Positions 8,120 through 18,060 of a stretch of DNA of 64,000 nt are shown in pieces. The position numbers and the translations under genes were made by a program. Source of the DNA: RYN-230 sp963841695. Its GTDB lineage: Bacteria > Actinomycetota > Actinomycetes > Streptosporangiales > Streptosporangiaceae. The stretch covers positions 137,925 through 201,924 of the forward strand of contig CAWJDQ010000010.1 in NCBI GenBank assembly GCA_963841695.1, read 5' to 3'. The notes beneath the pieces were generated by a model that saw only the letters and a list, made by a program, of their open reading frames with translations, was not told where the DNA came from and made no database searches. How positions within the stretch are numbered: the first letter of the stretch is position 1; each line of letters begins with the position of its first letter.

Positions 8120-9331
8120 CTACTGCCGGTAGGTGCTGAGGAACGCGGCGAGCCGCCCGATCGCGTCGTCCAGCACGTCGATCCCGGCCAGGAACACCAT
8201 CCGCAGGTGGTCGGGAGTGTCCAGGTTGAACCCGGTGCCGTGGGTGAGCAGCAGATGCTGCTGCTCCAGCAGGTCGATGACCAGTTGCTGGTCATCGGAG
8301 ATCTTGTGGACGTCCGGGTCGAGCCGGGGGAACACGTACAGCGCGCCGCGCGGCTTGACGCAGTCCACGCCGGGGATCTCGTTCAGCGCCTGCCAGGCGT
8401 GGTCGCGCTGGTCGCGGAGCCTGCCTCCCGGCTGCAGCAGCGCGGTGATGCTCTGCGGCCCGCCCAGCGCGGCCTGGATCGCGTACTGGCTCGGCACGTT
8501 CGGGCACATCCGCATGTTGGCCAGCAGTTCCAGGCCCTCCAGGTACCCGGCCGCTTCCCGGCGGGGGCCGCTGACCAGCATCCAGCCGGTGCGAAAGCCC
8601 GGCGCGCGGTAGGTCTTGGACAGCCCGGACAGGGTCAGCACGACGAGATCGGGGGCCAGCGCGGCGGTCGATTCGTGCACCGCGCCGTCGTAGAGGATCT
8701 TGTCGTAGATCTCGTCGGCCAGCACCAGCAGGCCGTGCCGGCGGGCCAGGTCGAGCAGGCCGAGCAGGGTCTCCCGGGAGTACACCGCCCCGGTCGGGTT
8801 GTTCGGGTTGATGATCACCAGGGCCCGGGTGTCCTTGGTGATCTTCGAGGCCACATCGTCCAGGTCGGGCTGCCAGCCGGTCTGCTCGTCGCAGCGGTAG
8901 TGCGCGGCCCGGGCGCCGCACAGGATCACCGCGCCGGTCCACAGCGGGTAGTCGGGGCTGGGCACGAGGACCTCGTCCCCGGGGTCCAGGAGGGCCTGCA
9001 GGGCCATCACGATCAGCTCGGACACCCCGTTGCCGAGGAAGACGTCGTCCGGGCCGACGTCCGGCACGCCCGCGGTGGTGTAATACTGCGCGACGGCCAG
9101 CCGGGCGGAATGGATGCCCCGGGCGTCGCTGTATCCCTGCGCGTCCCCGATGTTCTGGACCAGCTCGGTGACCACGGAGTCGGGCGCCATCAGCCCGAAC
9201 GGTGCCGTGTTGCCGATGTTGAGCTTGAGGATCCGGTGCCCCTCGGCCTCCAGCTGCCGGGCCCGGCGCAGCACCGGGCCGCGGATGTCGTAACGGACGT
9301 TATTCAGCCTGCTGGCCTGCGGCACCATCAC
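8120..9331 (-). CDS. PLP-dependent aminotransferase, AlaA-like (alanine/aspartate class I)
   Basis: 403 residues of fold-type I aminotransferase. The PLP lysine lies in SGLSKTYRAPGFRTGWM, the substrate-carboxylate arginine region is near the C-terminus (PDHLRMVFLAG), and NPNNPTGAVYS is the conserved asparagine motif. The sequence resembles AlaA-type glutamate-pyruvate aminotransferases. Start is GTG 9331 or ATG 9328; AGGAGG lies 6-9 bases upstream of both. It converges on the ptxD-like gene with only 12 bases between stops, leaving no room for separate terminators. Downstream metabolism is general amino-acid exchange; a specific substrate is not proven. Confidence 0.88.
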   Translation of the reverse strand: MMVPQASRLNNVRYDIRGPVLRRARQLEAEGHRILKLNIGNTAPFGLMAPDSVVTELVQNIGDAQGYSDARGIHSARLAVAQYYTTAGVPDVGPDDVFLGNGVSELIVMALQALLDPGDEVLVPSPDYPLWTGAVILCGARAAHYRCDEQTGWQPDLDDVASKITKDTRALVIINPNNPTGAVYSRETLLGLLDLARRHGLLVLADEIYDKILYDGAVHESTAALAPDLVVLTLSGLSKTYRAPGFRTGWMLVSGPRREAAGYLEGLELLANMRMCPNVPSQYAIQAALGGPQSITALLQPGGRLRDQRDHAWQALNEIPGVDCVKPRGALYVFPRLDPDVHKISDDQQLVIDLLEQQHLLLTHGTGFNLDTPDHLRMVFLAGIDVLDDAIGRLAAFLSTYRQ

Positions 9332-9406
9332 CAGGTACCTCCTGATCCGGGGATTGGGGCTCTGCGCCGGAACAGCGCAGCGGCGGTCACGGAACGCGAT
9401 AAGAGC

Positions 9407-10271
9407 CTATCTTCGCGCCGGCGGCCCGGTCCGCGAACCGTTTTCAGCGGGGGACGCCGGGTCGCGTCGCCGTGCCCGCTCCGGGGAGTGCCTTCCTCCG
9501 GCGGGTCTGGGTGGCCGGTGTCTGGGTGGCCGGGGGGTCCGGCCGGGTGCCGGGGCGCCGAAGACCTCGGCCTTGATCCGGTCCAGCGCGTCGTCCAGGA
9601 TCGCCCGCAGGTCCCCCACGGCATCCTCGCTCACCGCCTGCGCCTGCGCCGCCGCCGCCCGCAGTTCCCGGGTGAACCGGCGGGCCAGCTGTTCCAGGTC
9701 CCGGTAGGTCCCGGGGTCCGCCCAGCCTCGCCCCCCGGGCGGGGCGCCGTTGCGCGGGGGACGGCTGCCGCCGTGGCTGGTCCTGCCGTGGCTGCTGCCG
9801 CCCTGGGTGCTGCCGCCCTGGGTGCTGCCGCCCTGGGTGCTGCCGCCCTGGGTGCTGCCGCGGGGCGGCGGGGTGCCGCGCCGGTGCATGTCCCGCGCGG
9901 CAAAGGTCAGTTCCTCGCGCAGGTTGCGCACCGTCTCCCGGACGTCCTCGGTGACCTCACGGGCGATGTCCCGGACCGACGCGGTGATCTCGTCCTCCAG
10001 CTCGCTGAGGTCATCGGGGCGGCTGCGGAGTTCCTCCCGGCCCTTGTCGGTGATCCGGTAGACCTTCCGCCCGTCCGCCTCGTCGTGGGTGACCAGGCCC
10101 TCTTCCTCGAGCCGGGCCAGCCGGGGATAAATGGTGCCCGGGGGAGGGGGCGTAGACGCCCATGAACCGGTCCTGGAGCAGCCGGATGACCTCGTAGCCG
10201 TGCCGGGGCGACTCGTCGAGCAGCTTGAGCAGGTACAGCCGGAGCCGGCCGTGCCGGAAAACGGGGCTCAC
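9407..10271 (-). CDS. PadR-family transcriptional regulator with long C-terminal extension (one frameshift)
   Basis: The winged helix begins MSPVFRHGRLRLYLLKLLDE and continues through ESPRHGYEVIRLLQDRF. After YAPSPG one extra G near 10138-10143 shifts the frame; the next frame resumes TIYPRLARLEEEGLVTH, a textbook PadR segment. The C-terminus is a coiled-coil-prone helix (DEITASVRDIAREVTEDVRE), then a run of GGSTQ repeats (about 9780-9860) and a second amphipathic segment. The GTG start overlaps the stop of the DUF4097 gene (GTGA), so the two form an operon. PadR proteins usually repress their own operon in response to small molecules or envelope stress. Confidence 0.85.
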
Positions 10272-11127
10272 CGGCGGCCTCCTGCCGCCTCGGCGGCCGC
10301 CTGGGGCGGTCCCGGCTGGGCCCGCTGCAGCAGCGTGACCTGGCCTGACATGGTGCTGACCCGGACCACCCCGGGACGTCCGGGCCGCTGTCGCCGGCGC
10401 CCCGGGTCCAGCTCGCCGCTGAGCGTGCTGGTGCCGGGATGCTGGCTGGACCGCAGGCCCGGGAACTCGCTCAGCACCCGCCCGGTGGCGGACCGCAGGT
10501 CCACCCGGGCCCGGGCGTCGGCGGGCAGCCGGATCGCGACCGGCCCGGACACGGTGGCCACCCGCAGCGCCGCGTCCTGGTCCAGGTCGATGTCCGCGGT
10601 GACCCGCCCGCTCACCGTCTTGGCGCCAGCCGGTCCACCGAGCCGTCAGCCAGGGTGAGGTCGCCGGACACCGAGTTGAACCCGATCGTGCCGCCGAGGC
10701 CCTGGGCCTCGATATCGCCGGACACCGTCCGGGCGTTGACCGCGCCGGTCACCCCGTCCAGCGTGATGGCCCCGGACACGCTCTTCACCGAGGTCGCCGC
10801 CGAGATGCCGGACACGATGGCGCTCGCGGTGACCACGCCCAGCTGGACCGGGCAGTCCTTCGGAACCGTGATCGTGATGGTGGCGGAGGTCCGGTCCGGC
10901 CGCAGCCAGCTGAGCAGCCCGTCCCAGCTCAGGTCCTGGTAGCTGACCGTGAGGGTACCGTCGGCGTGGTTCACCACCAGCGGCTGGCCGGTCACCCCCG
11001 CGATGTCCAGGCAGGCGCGGTCGCCGGTGCTGAGCACCGCCACCGAGCCGCCGATGGCGCGGACCCGGAGCGCGTCCACCCGGTCGAAGTCGTACGTAGC
11101 AGGAGCGTCAACGGTCCAGCGCTGCAT
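10268..11127 (-). CDS. DUF4097 family beta-strand-repeat (adhesin-like) protein (one frameshift)
   Basis: Starts MQRWTVDAPATYDFDRVDALRV and consists of repeated short beta strands with VSG turns (SVSGAITLDG, RTVSGDIEAQG, NSVSGDLTLADG), the signature of the DUF4097 parallel beta-helix. Near 10618-10624 a base-count error breaks the frame at DRL/KTVSG; the next frame continues GRVTADIDLDQDAALRV and ends at 10268. About 286 residues in all. No signal peptide is visible, so it is probably cytoplasmic or membrane-peripheral. Linked DUF4097-PadR pairs are common in actinomycetes, but their function is unknown. Confidence 0.82.
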
Positions 11128-11216
11128 GGTCGTGATCCTTTCCCCAGCCCGGCAGCCTGGCGGCCAGGCTTCCCGGCGGCCCGGCGTCCGGGCGTCCGGG
11201 CGTCCGGGCGTCCGGG

Positions 11217-11265
11217 CAGTAATACGATATATCGCGTTGGCCGGAAGTCAAGATGTATCGCGATC
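11217..11265 (-). promoter_or_regulatory. Candidate PadR operator upstream of the DUF4097-padR operon
   Basis: In an otherwise GC-rich gap, an AT-rich patch holds the perfect palindrome CGATATATCG (11225-11234) and a second TATCGCG copy about 22 bases on (GTATCGCGAT, ending near 11263). PadR proteins usually bind ATAT/CGAT-rich dyads at their own promoter, so autoregulation is the natural reading. Between it and the start codon lies a tandem GCGTCCGG run (about 11180-11216). Confidence 0.5.
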
Positions 11266-11380
11266 CGCGGGCCGACAGGCGCGAGGGCGGGATACGGGCG
11301 GCCAGGCGCCAGGGCCAGGCGGGATGCGGGCGGCTGGGCCGCCGACTGCCGACTGGTGGCCGCCAGGCGCCGGCCGCTGG

Positions 11381-11561
11381 CTAGTCCGGGTCGTCCTCGT
11401 CGAGCCGGGCCAGCCAGGTGGCCAGCTGTTCTACCGTCGCTCTCGGCCTCGGGGAACAGGTCGACGAACTCGCGCAGCCGTTCCGCCAGCCAGCCCAGGC
11501 TGACCTCGTCATCTGCGCGCCGGTCGAGAAGTTCCTCGATGCCGCGGTCGGTGAAGTACAT
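11381..11561 (-). CDS. DUF6104 family small protein (one frameshift)
   Basis: Starts MYFTDRGIEELLDRRADDEV and reads through SLGWLAERLREFVDLFPEAE. One extra base near 11430-11440 shifts the frame, and the following frame gives VEQLATWLARLDEDDPD then a stop at 11381. The total of about 60 residues matches the small acidic protein that sits just downstream of kgd in Streptomyces and relatives. The start is only three bases beyond the kgd stop, so it is cotranscribed with kgd. Function unknown; all-helical and acidic. Confidence 0.78.
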
Positions 11562-11564
11562 CGC

Positions 11565-14500
11565 CTACGCTCCCGGCAGCGCCTGGTCCACGAGCTGCTG
11601 GTGCTCGGCTTTGTGCGCGGTCGCCGAGCCCACGGCGGGCGGCCCGCTGGCGGGCAGCGAGATCACGCCCACCGGGCGGCCGAGGACCGGGGGCAGCTTC
11701 AGGGCCATGGTCGGCCAGGCGCCCATGTTGGCGGGCTCCTCCTGGACCCAGGTGATCTCCTCCAGGCCCGGGTAGCGGCCGAGCTCGGCGGTCAGCTCGT
11801 CGGCGGGAAGCGGGTAGAGCCGCTCGACGCGGATGATCGCGGTGTCGGTCCGCCCCTCCTCGGCCCGCCGGTGCGCGAGGTCGTAGTAGATCTTGCCCGA
11901 GCACAGCAGCACCCGGCGGACCCCGGACGGGTCCGGGGCCTGGGGATCGCCGATCACCGGGAGGAACGAGCCGGTGGCGAACTCGGCCACCGCCGAGGAC
12001 GCCTCCTTGAGCCGGAGCATCGACTTCGGCGTGAACACCACCAGCGGGGCCCGCCGTGGCGACAGCGCCTGCCAGCGGAGCAGGTGGAAGTAGTTGGCCG
12101 GGGTGGTCGGCAGCGCGACCGTCATGTTCCCCTGGGCGCACAGGCCGAGGAAGCGCTCGATCCGGGCCGAGGAATGGTCCGGTCCCTGCCCCTCGTAACC
12201 GTGCGGCAGCAGCAGGACCACGCTGGACTGCTGGCCCCACTTCTGCTCCCCGGAGCTGATGAACTCGTCCAGGATCGTCTGCGCGCCGTTGACGAAGTCG
12301 CCGAACTGGGCTTCCCAGCAGACCAGGGCCCCGGGCCGGGCGACTGAGTAGCCGTACTCGAAGCCCACCGCCGCGAACTCCGACAGCAGCGAGTCATAGG
12401 CGTGGAACCGGGCGCTGGCCGAGTTGAACTGGCGCAGCGGGGTGTACTCCGCCCCGGTATGCCGGTCCACCAGGACCGCATGCCGCTGGCCGAACGTGCC
12501 GCGGCGGGTGTCCTGGCCCACCAGCCGGACCGGATGCCCGTCCATCAGCACCGACCCGAACGCAAGCAGCTCCCCGGTCGCCCAGTCGATGGCGTTCTGC
12601 TCGACCATGGTGGCCCGGCGGGCCAGCAGGGGCTGCAGCCGCGGATGCGGGGTGAAGCCCTCGGGCAGGCTGAGCTGGGTGTCCACGATCTGCTTGATCG
12701 CCTCTTCGGAGATCGCGGTGGGCACGCTGCGATGATCGATCGGTTCCAGGGTGGTCTGCGGCCGGACCACCGCGCCGGGGTCCACCGGCCGCTTGGTCGC
12801 CTCCCGGGTCTCGGTGAAGGCCCGCTCCAGGTGCTTCTGGTAGTCCCGCAGCGCCTGCTCGGCCTCTTCCATCGTGATGTCGCCCCGGCCGATCAGCGAC
12901 TCGGTGTAGAGCTTGCGGGTGGACCGCTTGGCGTCGATCAGGTCATACATCAGCGGCTGGGTGAACGAGGGGTTGTCCGCCTCGTTGTGGCCCCGCCGCC
13001 GGTAGCAGATCATGTCGATGACGACGTCCTTGCGGAACTGCTGGCGGTAGGCGAAGGCGAGCCGGCCGACCCGGACCACGGCCTCCGGGTCGTCCCCGTT
13101 GACGTGGAAGATCGGTGCCTGGATCATCCGGGCCACGTCCGTGGAGTACACGCTGGACCGCGACTCCGCGGGCGCGGTGGTGAAGCCCACCTGGTTGTTC
13201 ACCACGATGTGCACGGTCCCGCCGGTGCGGTAGCCGCGCAGCTGGGACAGGTTCAGCGTCTCGGCGACCACGCCCTGGCCGGCGAACGCGGCGTCTCCGT
13301 GGATCAGCACCGGCAGCACCGTGAAGCCGGGCTCGCCCCGGTCGATGACGTCCTGCTTGGCCCGGACCACGCCTTCCAGGACCGGGTCCACCGCCTCGAG
13401 GTGGCTCGGGTTGGCCACCAGGGACGTGGGGATCGTGGCGCCCTCGCTGCTCTTGAACACGCCGCTGGCGCCCAGGTGGTACTTCACGTCCCCGGAGCCG
13501 TGCGTGCTGCGCGGGTCCAGGTTGCCCTCGAACTCCTGGAAGATCTGGGCGTAGGACTTGCCGATGATGTTGGCCAGCACGTTGAGCCGGCCCCGGTGGG
13601 CCATGCCCATCACGGCCTCGTCCAGCGAGGCCTGGGCGGCCTCGGTGAGCACGGCGTCCACCAGCGGGATCAGTGCCTCCGCGCCCTCCAGCGAGAACCG
13701 GCGCTGGCCCACGTACTTGGTCTGCAGGAACATCTCGAACGCCTCGGCCACGTTCAGCCGGGACAGGATCTGCATCTGCTCGTCGTGGCCGGCCCGGTCG
13801 TGCGGGCGCTCGACCCGGGCCTGGATCCAGGCCCGCTCCTCGGGGTTCTGGATGTGCATGTACTCCACGCCGACCGTGCGGCAGTAGGAGTCGCGCAGCA
13901 CGCCCAGGATCTCCCGGAGCTTCATCAGCGGCTTGCCGCCGAACCCGCCGGTGGCGAACTCCCGCTCCAGGTCCCACAGGGTCAGGCCGTGCTGGTTGAT
14001 GTCCAGGTCGGGGTGCTTGCGCTGGCGGTACTCCAGCGGGTCGGTGTCGGCCATCAGGTGGCCGCGGACCCGGTAGGCGTGAATCAGCTCGTGCACCCGC
14101 GCCGACTTGGTGATGTCGTCCTCGTGGCCGGCCGGGATGTCCCGGACCCAGCGGATCGGCTCGTAGGGGATCTTCAGCGCCTGGAAGACCTCATCCCAGA
14201 AACCGTGCTCGCCGAGCAGCAGCTGGTGGATCTGGCGCAGGAACTCCCCGGACTGCGCGCCCTGGATGATCCGGTGGTCGTAGGTCGAGGTGAGGGTGAC
14301 CGACTTGCTGATCGCCAGCCGGGTCATGGTCTCCTCGGCCGCGCCCTGGTAGGCCGCCGGGATACTCCATCGCCCCGACGCCCACGATGCAGCCCTGCCC
14401 GGCCATCAGCCGCGGCACCGAGTGCTCGGTGCCGATCGTGCCCGGGTTGGTCAGGCTGATCGTGGTGCCCGCGTAGTCGTCCACGGTGAGCTTGCCGCCC

Positions 14501-15424
14501 CGGGCCCGGCGGACCACGTCCTCGTACGCCATCCAGAACTGGCGGAAGTCCATCGCCTCGGCGGCCTTGACCGCGGGCACCAGGAGCTGGCGCGATCCGT
14601 CCTTGCCGGTCACGTCGATGGCCAGGCCCAGGTTGACGTGCTCAGGCTCGACGATCGCGGGCTTGCCGTCTAGCTCGGCGTAGGAGTGGTTCATGGCCGG
14701 GAAGGCGGTCAGCGCCTTCACCACCGCGAACCCGATCAGGTGGGTGAACGACACCTTGCCGCCCCGGCCGCGGGCCAGGTGGTTGTTGATGACGATGCGG
14801 TTGTCGATCAGCAGCTTGGCGGGTACCGACCGGACGCTGGTCGCGGTGGGGACGCTCAGGCTGGCGGCCATGTTGACCGCGGTCCGGGCCGCCGCGCCGC
14901 GCAGCCGGGACGCCGGTGCGCCCGGCGCGGCCGGGGCCGCGCCGGACGGCGGGCCCGCGGCGGGGCCGGGGGCCGGGGCGCTGGCCGGGCTGGGCGGAGC
15001 AGCCGCCGGGGCAGCCGGGGCTGACGCCGGCGCGGGCGCGCTGGCCTGGGCCGGGGCGGCCCCGCCACCGTTGCGCGGCGGCGGGCCCCCGGGGAGGCCT
15101 GCCGGCGGCGGGACTGCTGTCCGCCGCCGGGCTGGGCGCACCGGGCAGGCCGTGCAGCTCGGCGGCGCGGGCCGCCCCGCTGCCGGCCGGCGGGGAGTAA
15201 TCGGCGAAGAAATTCCACCAGGCCATGTCCACTGAGCCCGGGTCGGCCAGGTAACGCTGGTAGAGCTCGTCCACGAGCCATTCGTTCGGCCCGAAGTCCT
15301 TGCTGGCCGCGCCGTCGCCGGAATGCTCGTGCGGTGCACCCTCGCCCGCTCCGGGTGCGGGACTGCTGGGTGTTGCTTCGCTGAGATCCGCGGACTGCGG
15401 CGCCTCAGAAGACACGGCGGACAT
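11565..15424 (-). CDS. kgd: Multifunctional 2-oxoglutarate decarboxylase/dehydrogenase Kgd (two frameshifts)
   Basis: A TCA-cycle enzyme of about 1,285 residues. Domain order: E1-type N-terminal helix (NEWLVDELYQRYLADPGSVD); an Ala/Pro linker; an E2 succinyltransferase-like domain (TSTYDHRIIQGAQSGEFL near its end); and the ThDP-dependent E1 domain with GDAAFAGQG and VVNNQVGFTT, ending in a transketolase C-terminal domain. ATG 15424 is preceded by GGAAGAGG. Two breaks interrupt it: one in the low-complexity linker (about 15090-15160), and one extra G near 14355 between VGVGAMEYP and AYQGAAEETMTR. Both sides of each break are conserved Kgd sequence, so the gene is presumably intact in the organism. 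Confidence 0.93.
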
Positions 15425-15508
15425 CGCCCTCTTCCGATGTTTGGATTTCTGTCACTCCCGGCCTCCCAGGCTACCGCCGCGGCAGCGCCCCGGGTCCGGG
15501 CCGCCTGC

Positions 15509-16465
15509 TCATGATCGCGCGGACATGCGGTCCCTGTCATGCGGTGAGAGCCAGTTCACATACGGTCCCTTGGGCACGATGCGGCTCGGGTTGATCCAGT
15601 CCTGGGTCTGGTAGTAGTGCCGCTTGATCTGATCGAAGTCGGTGGTGTCACCGAAGCCCGGAAGCTGATAGAGGTCCCGCGCGTAGCCCCAGAGCCCCGG
15701 GTAGTCCACCAGCCGGTTCAGGTTGCACTTGTAATGGGTGTGATAGACCGCGTCGAAACGGGCCAATGTCGGGTATAGCCGCACATCGGCCTCGGTGATA
15801 TTGCTGCCGAGCAGGAACCTGCGCCGGGTCAGCCGTTCCTCCAGCGCGCTCAGCGTGCTGAACAGGGCGTCGAACGCCTCCTCGTAGCCCGCCTGGCTGG
15901 TGGCCAGCCCCGCCTTGTAGACGCCGTTGTTGACCGCGTGGTAGATCAGCGTGCTCAGCGCGTCGATCTCGGCCCGCTGCGGCACCGGGTACAGATCTGG
16001 CGCGCCGGGCCGGTGGTAACCGCGGAACTCGGTCTCGAACGTGATCGTGATCTGCTGGAAGTCGTTCTCGACGATGCGCTGGCTGCGGGTGTCCCACACG
16101 AACGGGACCGTGAACCGGCCCCGGTAGCCGGGGTCGGTGGTCAGGTAGAGGTCCGAGACGAACCGGGCCCCGCTGACCGGGTCGACGCCGCCGGTGGTGG
16201 CCGGGAAGCGCCAGCCGCGCTCGTCCCGGATCGGGTCTACCAGGCTGAGCCCGATGACCCGCTCCAGCCCGAGCAGCCTGCGCACGATGAGCGAACGATG
16301 CGCCCAGGGGTCGGCCAGCGAGGCATACAGCTGGTAACGCCCGGGTTCTGCCAGGTACCCGCTCGATCCGTCGCCCGTGATCCGCGTGGCAAACACGTTC
16401 GCCGGGCGGACGAAGCCACCCGAAGGCAGGACCTCAGGGCCAGTGTCGGGAGTAACTGGCATCAT
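15509..16465 (-). CDS. Glutathionyl-hydroquinone reductase-like protein lacking the catalytic Cys
   Basis: 318 residues, Xi-class glutathione transferase fold (YqjG/PcpF-like). The N-terminal thioredoxin part has YASLADPWAHRSLIVRRLLG where characterised enzymes have CPWAHR, so Asp52 replaces the catalytic cysteine. The C-terminal helical domain (ALEERLTRRRFLLGSNITEADVRLYPTL) is well conserved. Actinomycetes generally use mycothiol rather than glutathione, so the reaction may differ or the protein may not be a thiol enzyme. The ATG is doubled (16465/16462) after AGGAGGGAGG. It lies 84 bases upstream of kgd on the same strand. Confidence 0.85.
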   Translation of the reverse strand: MMPVTPDTGPEVLPSGGFVRPANVFATRITGDGSSGYLAEPGRYQLYASLADPWAHRSLIVRRLLGLERVIGLSLVDPIRDERGWRFPATTGGVDPVSGARFVSDLYLTTDPGYRGRFTVPFVWDTRSQRIVENDFQQITITFETEFRGYHRPGAPDLYPVPQRAEIDALSTLIYHAVNNGVYKAGLATSQAGYEEAFDALFSTLSALEERLTRRRFLLGSNITEADVRLYPTLARFDAVYHTHYKCNLNRLVDYPGLWGYARDLYQLPGFGDTTDFDQIKRHYYQTQDWINPSRIVPKGPYVNWLSPHDRDRMSARS

Positions 16466-16791
16466 CCTCCCTCCTGCCAGCTGAGCACGATTGCAGCGGA
16501 TTCGTCAGCAGATGATGGCCGGCCCGGTGGCCTGGCGGAAGGGGGGCCGCCGGGCCACGGGCGAGGTGGCACAAACCGCACCAGCCCAGTGGCTAGCATC
16601 GCACCGGAAGGCACCGTGTTTCCTGGAGAGGGCCAGGCCCGGTTTCCCGGGGAGGCCAGGACTCGTTCGTCGGGGGCCCTGGCGCCGGAGGCGGGCGTGA
16701 CCAGTTAAGGACAGGTTAAGGCCGGTTCTGGCCGGCGTGGTGCGGGAGATGGCAAAGAGAGCCGGGCCGGGCACTCTGGGAGGGAGACGGA
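16466..16791. other. Divergent intergenic region with GTTAAGG direct repeat
   Basis: 326 bases between divergent genes with no gene of its own. Two GTTAAGG copies (16704-16710 and 16715-16721) sit 11 bases apart, a spacing of one helical turn that resembles OmpR/PhoP-type direct-repeat sites, about 70-90 bases before the DedA start. No firm promoter is assigned. Confidence 0.3.
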
Positions 16792-17458
16792 GTGTCCTCT
16801 ATCACCTCGGAACTGGCCCGGCTCAGCGGCCCGGTCGCGCTGCTGCTGGTCGGCGCCCTGGTCTTCGGGGAGACCGCGGTCTTCCTGGGGTTTGTCATCC
16901 CGGGGGAGACCGCCGCGGTGCTGGGCGGCGTGCTGGCCAGCCGCGGCCGGGTCTCGCTCCCGCTGATGACCGTCGTGGTCGTCGTGGCCGCGGTGACCGG
17001 GCCGCTGGTCGGCTACGAGATCGGCCGGCACCTGGGCGGCCGCCTGCTCGGCGCGCGGCGGATGCGCCGGGTGGCCGCGCGGCGTGGACCGGGCCGAGGC
17101 GGTCCTGCGCCGGCGGGGCGGCCTCGCGGTGCTGCTCGGCCGGTTCGTCGCGGTGCTGCGCGCCCTGGTGCCCGCGGTCGCGGGCACCACCCGGATGCGC
17201 TACCGGACGTTCCTGTTCTACGACGTGCTCGGCGGCCTTATCTGGGGCGTCGGTTACTGCCTGCTCGGCTACCTGGCCGGCTCGGCGTACGCGGTGATCG
17301 AGCGCGCCGTCGGCACCGGCGTGGCCATCGCGGTCGCGGTCGTGGCCCTCGGCGCGGTGGCGTTCTGGGTGGTCCGGCGGCACCGCCGCGAGGCGGCCGA
17401 GTTGGTCACCGAGGATCCCGCCCTCCCGGACCCGGCCGGCCCGGAACGCCCCGGCTGA
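16792..17458 (+). CDS. DedA family membrane protein (SNARE-associated type; one frameshift)
   Basis: About 222 residues. The first frame gives SGPVALLLVGALVFGETAVF, then FVIPGETAAVLGGVLASRG and YEIGRHLGG, the DedA N-terminal re-entrant half. Near 17078-17085 the frame changes; the second frame continues VDRAEAVLRRRGG and LGRFVAVLRALVPAVAGTTR, the DedA GRF/R-x3-P motif, then two transmembrane helices and a charged tail ending PERPG. GTG 16792 follows GGAGGGAGACGGA. DedA proteins act in lipid scrambling or membrane homeostasis; substrate here is unknown. Confidence 0.85.
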
Positions 17459-17616
17459 GCCCGGCCCGTGACCATTTGTCCGCCGGTGCGAACCAGGTCC
17501 CGGCGGCCTGGGCTACTAAATCAGCACGCAGGGAAGATTTCCTCCCCCAGCCCGGATTGCTCCCGCGGGCCCGGCCGGGCCCGTGCCTAGCATGGGTAAT
17601 CAGGAGGTGGCGGAAA

Positions 17617-17991
17617 GTGCGCGAGTTCGGTGAGCTCGAGTCCGCGATCATGGATGTCGTTTGGGCCAGTGACCGGGCGTACTTAGTACGGGAGGTCCGC
17701 GAGCGGCTCTCCTATACCCGCCCCCTCGCCTACACGACCGTGATGACGGTCATGAACATCTTGTACGGCAAGGGCGTGCTGTGCCGGGAGAAGCACGGCC
17801 GCGCCTGGCGTTACTGGCCGGCGGAGTCCCGTGAGGAACACGACGCCCGGCTGATGGCCGAGGTCCTGCGTTCCGGCGGGAACGAGCGCATCACGATGAT
17901 GCGGTTCGTCGAGCGGGTCAGCGACGAGGAGCGGGAAAGCCTGCGCAACGCCGTCCTGCACACGAACGGGCGGCGGCTGGCGGCCTCGTAG
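17617..17991 (+). CDS. BlaI/MecI family winged-helix repressor
   Basis: 124 residues from GTG 17617, with AGGAGGTGG (17602-17610) at good spacing. The helix-turn-helix is in MDVVWASDRAYLVREVRERL and YTTVMTVMNILYGKGVLC, followed by the dimerisation segment RYWPAESREEHDARLM. Family members repress beta-lactamase, copper or respiratory genes. No BlaR1/M56 peptidase or beta-lactamase lies nearby, so the inducer route is unknown. The frame contains a rare TTA leucine codon at 17683-17685, within a dyad CGTAC-TTA-GTACG. Confidence 0.88.
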   Translation: MREFGELESAIMDVVWASDRAYLVREVRERLSYTRPLAYTTVMTVMNILYGKGVLCREKHGRAWRYWPAESREEHDARLMAEVLRSGGNERITMMRFVERVSDEERESLRNAVLHTNGRRLAAS

Positions 17992-18060
17992 CCCGGTGGT
18001 GGCCCCGTCCCTGGCGGCCGGTGCCTCGCAGCCCGGTGCCTCGCAGCCCGGGCCCGCCGC

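Noticed and set aside
14355..14360. kgd as two separate genes (E2-like and E1) at the second break
   Set aside because: One base restores the E2 domain end directly into AYQGAAEETMTR; Kgd is a single protein in actinomycetes.
12402..14459. A 685-codon open frame on the plus strand antisense to kgd
   Set aside because: No recognisable domain; in DNA this GC-rich the complementary frames stay open by chance. Kgd motifs on the minus strand explain the region.
16505..16774. Small minus-strand ORF between the GST-like and DedA genes
   Set aside because: No ribosome site, no homology pattern and overlaps the presumed promoter of the DedA gene.
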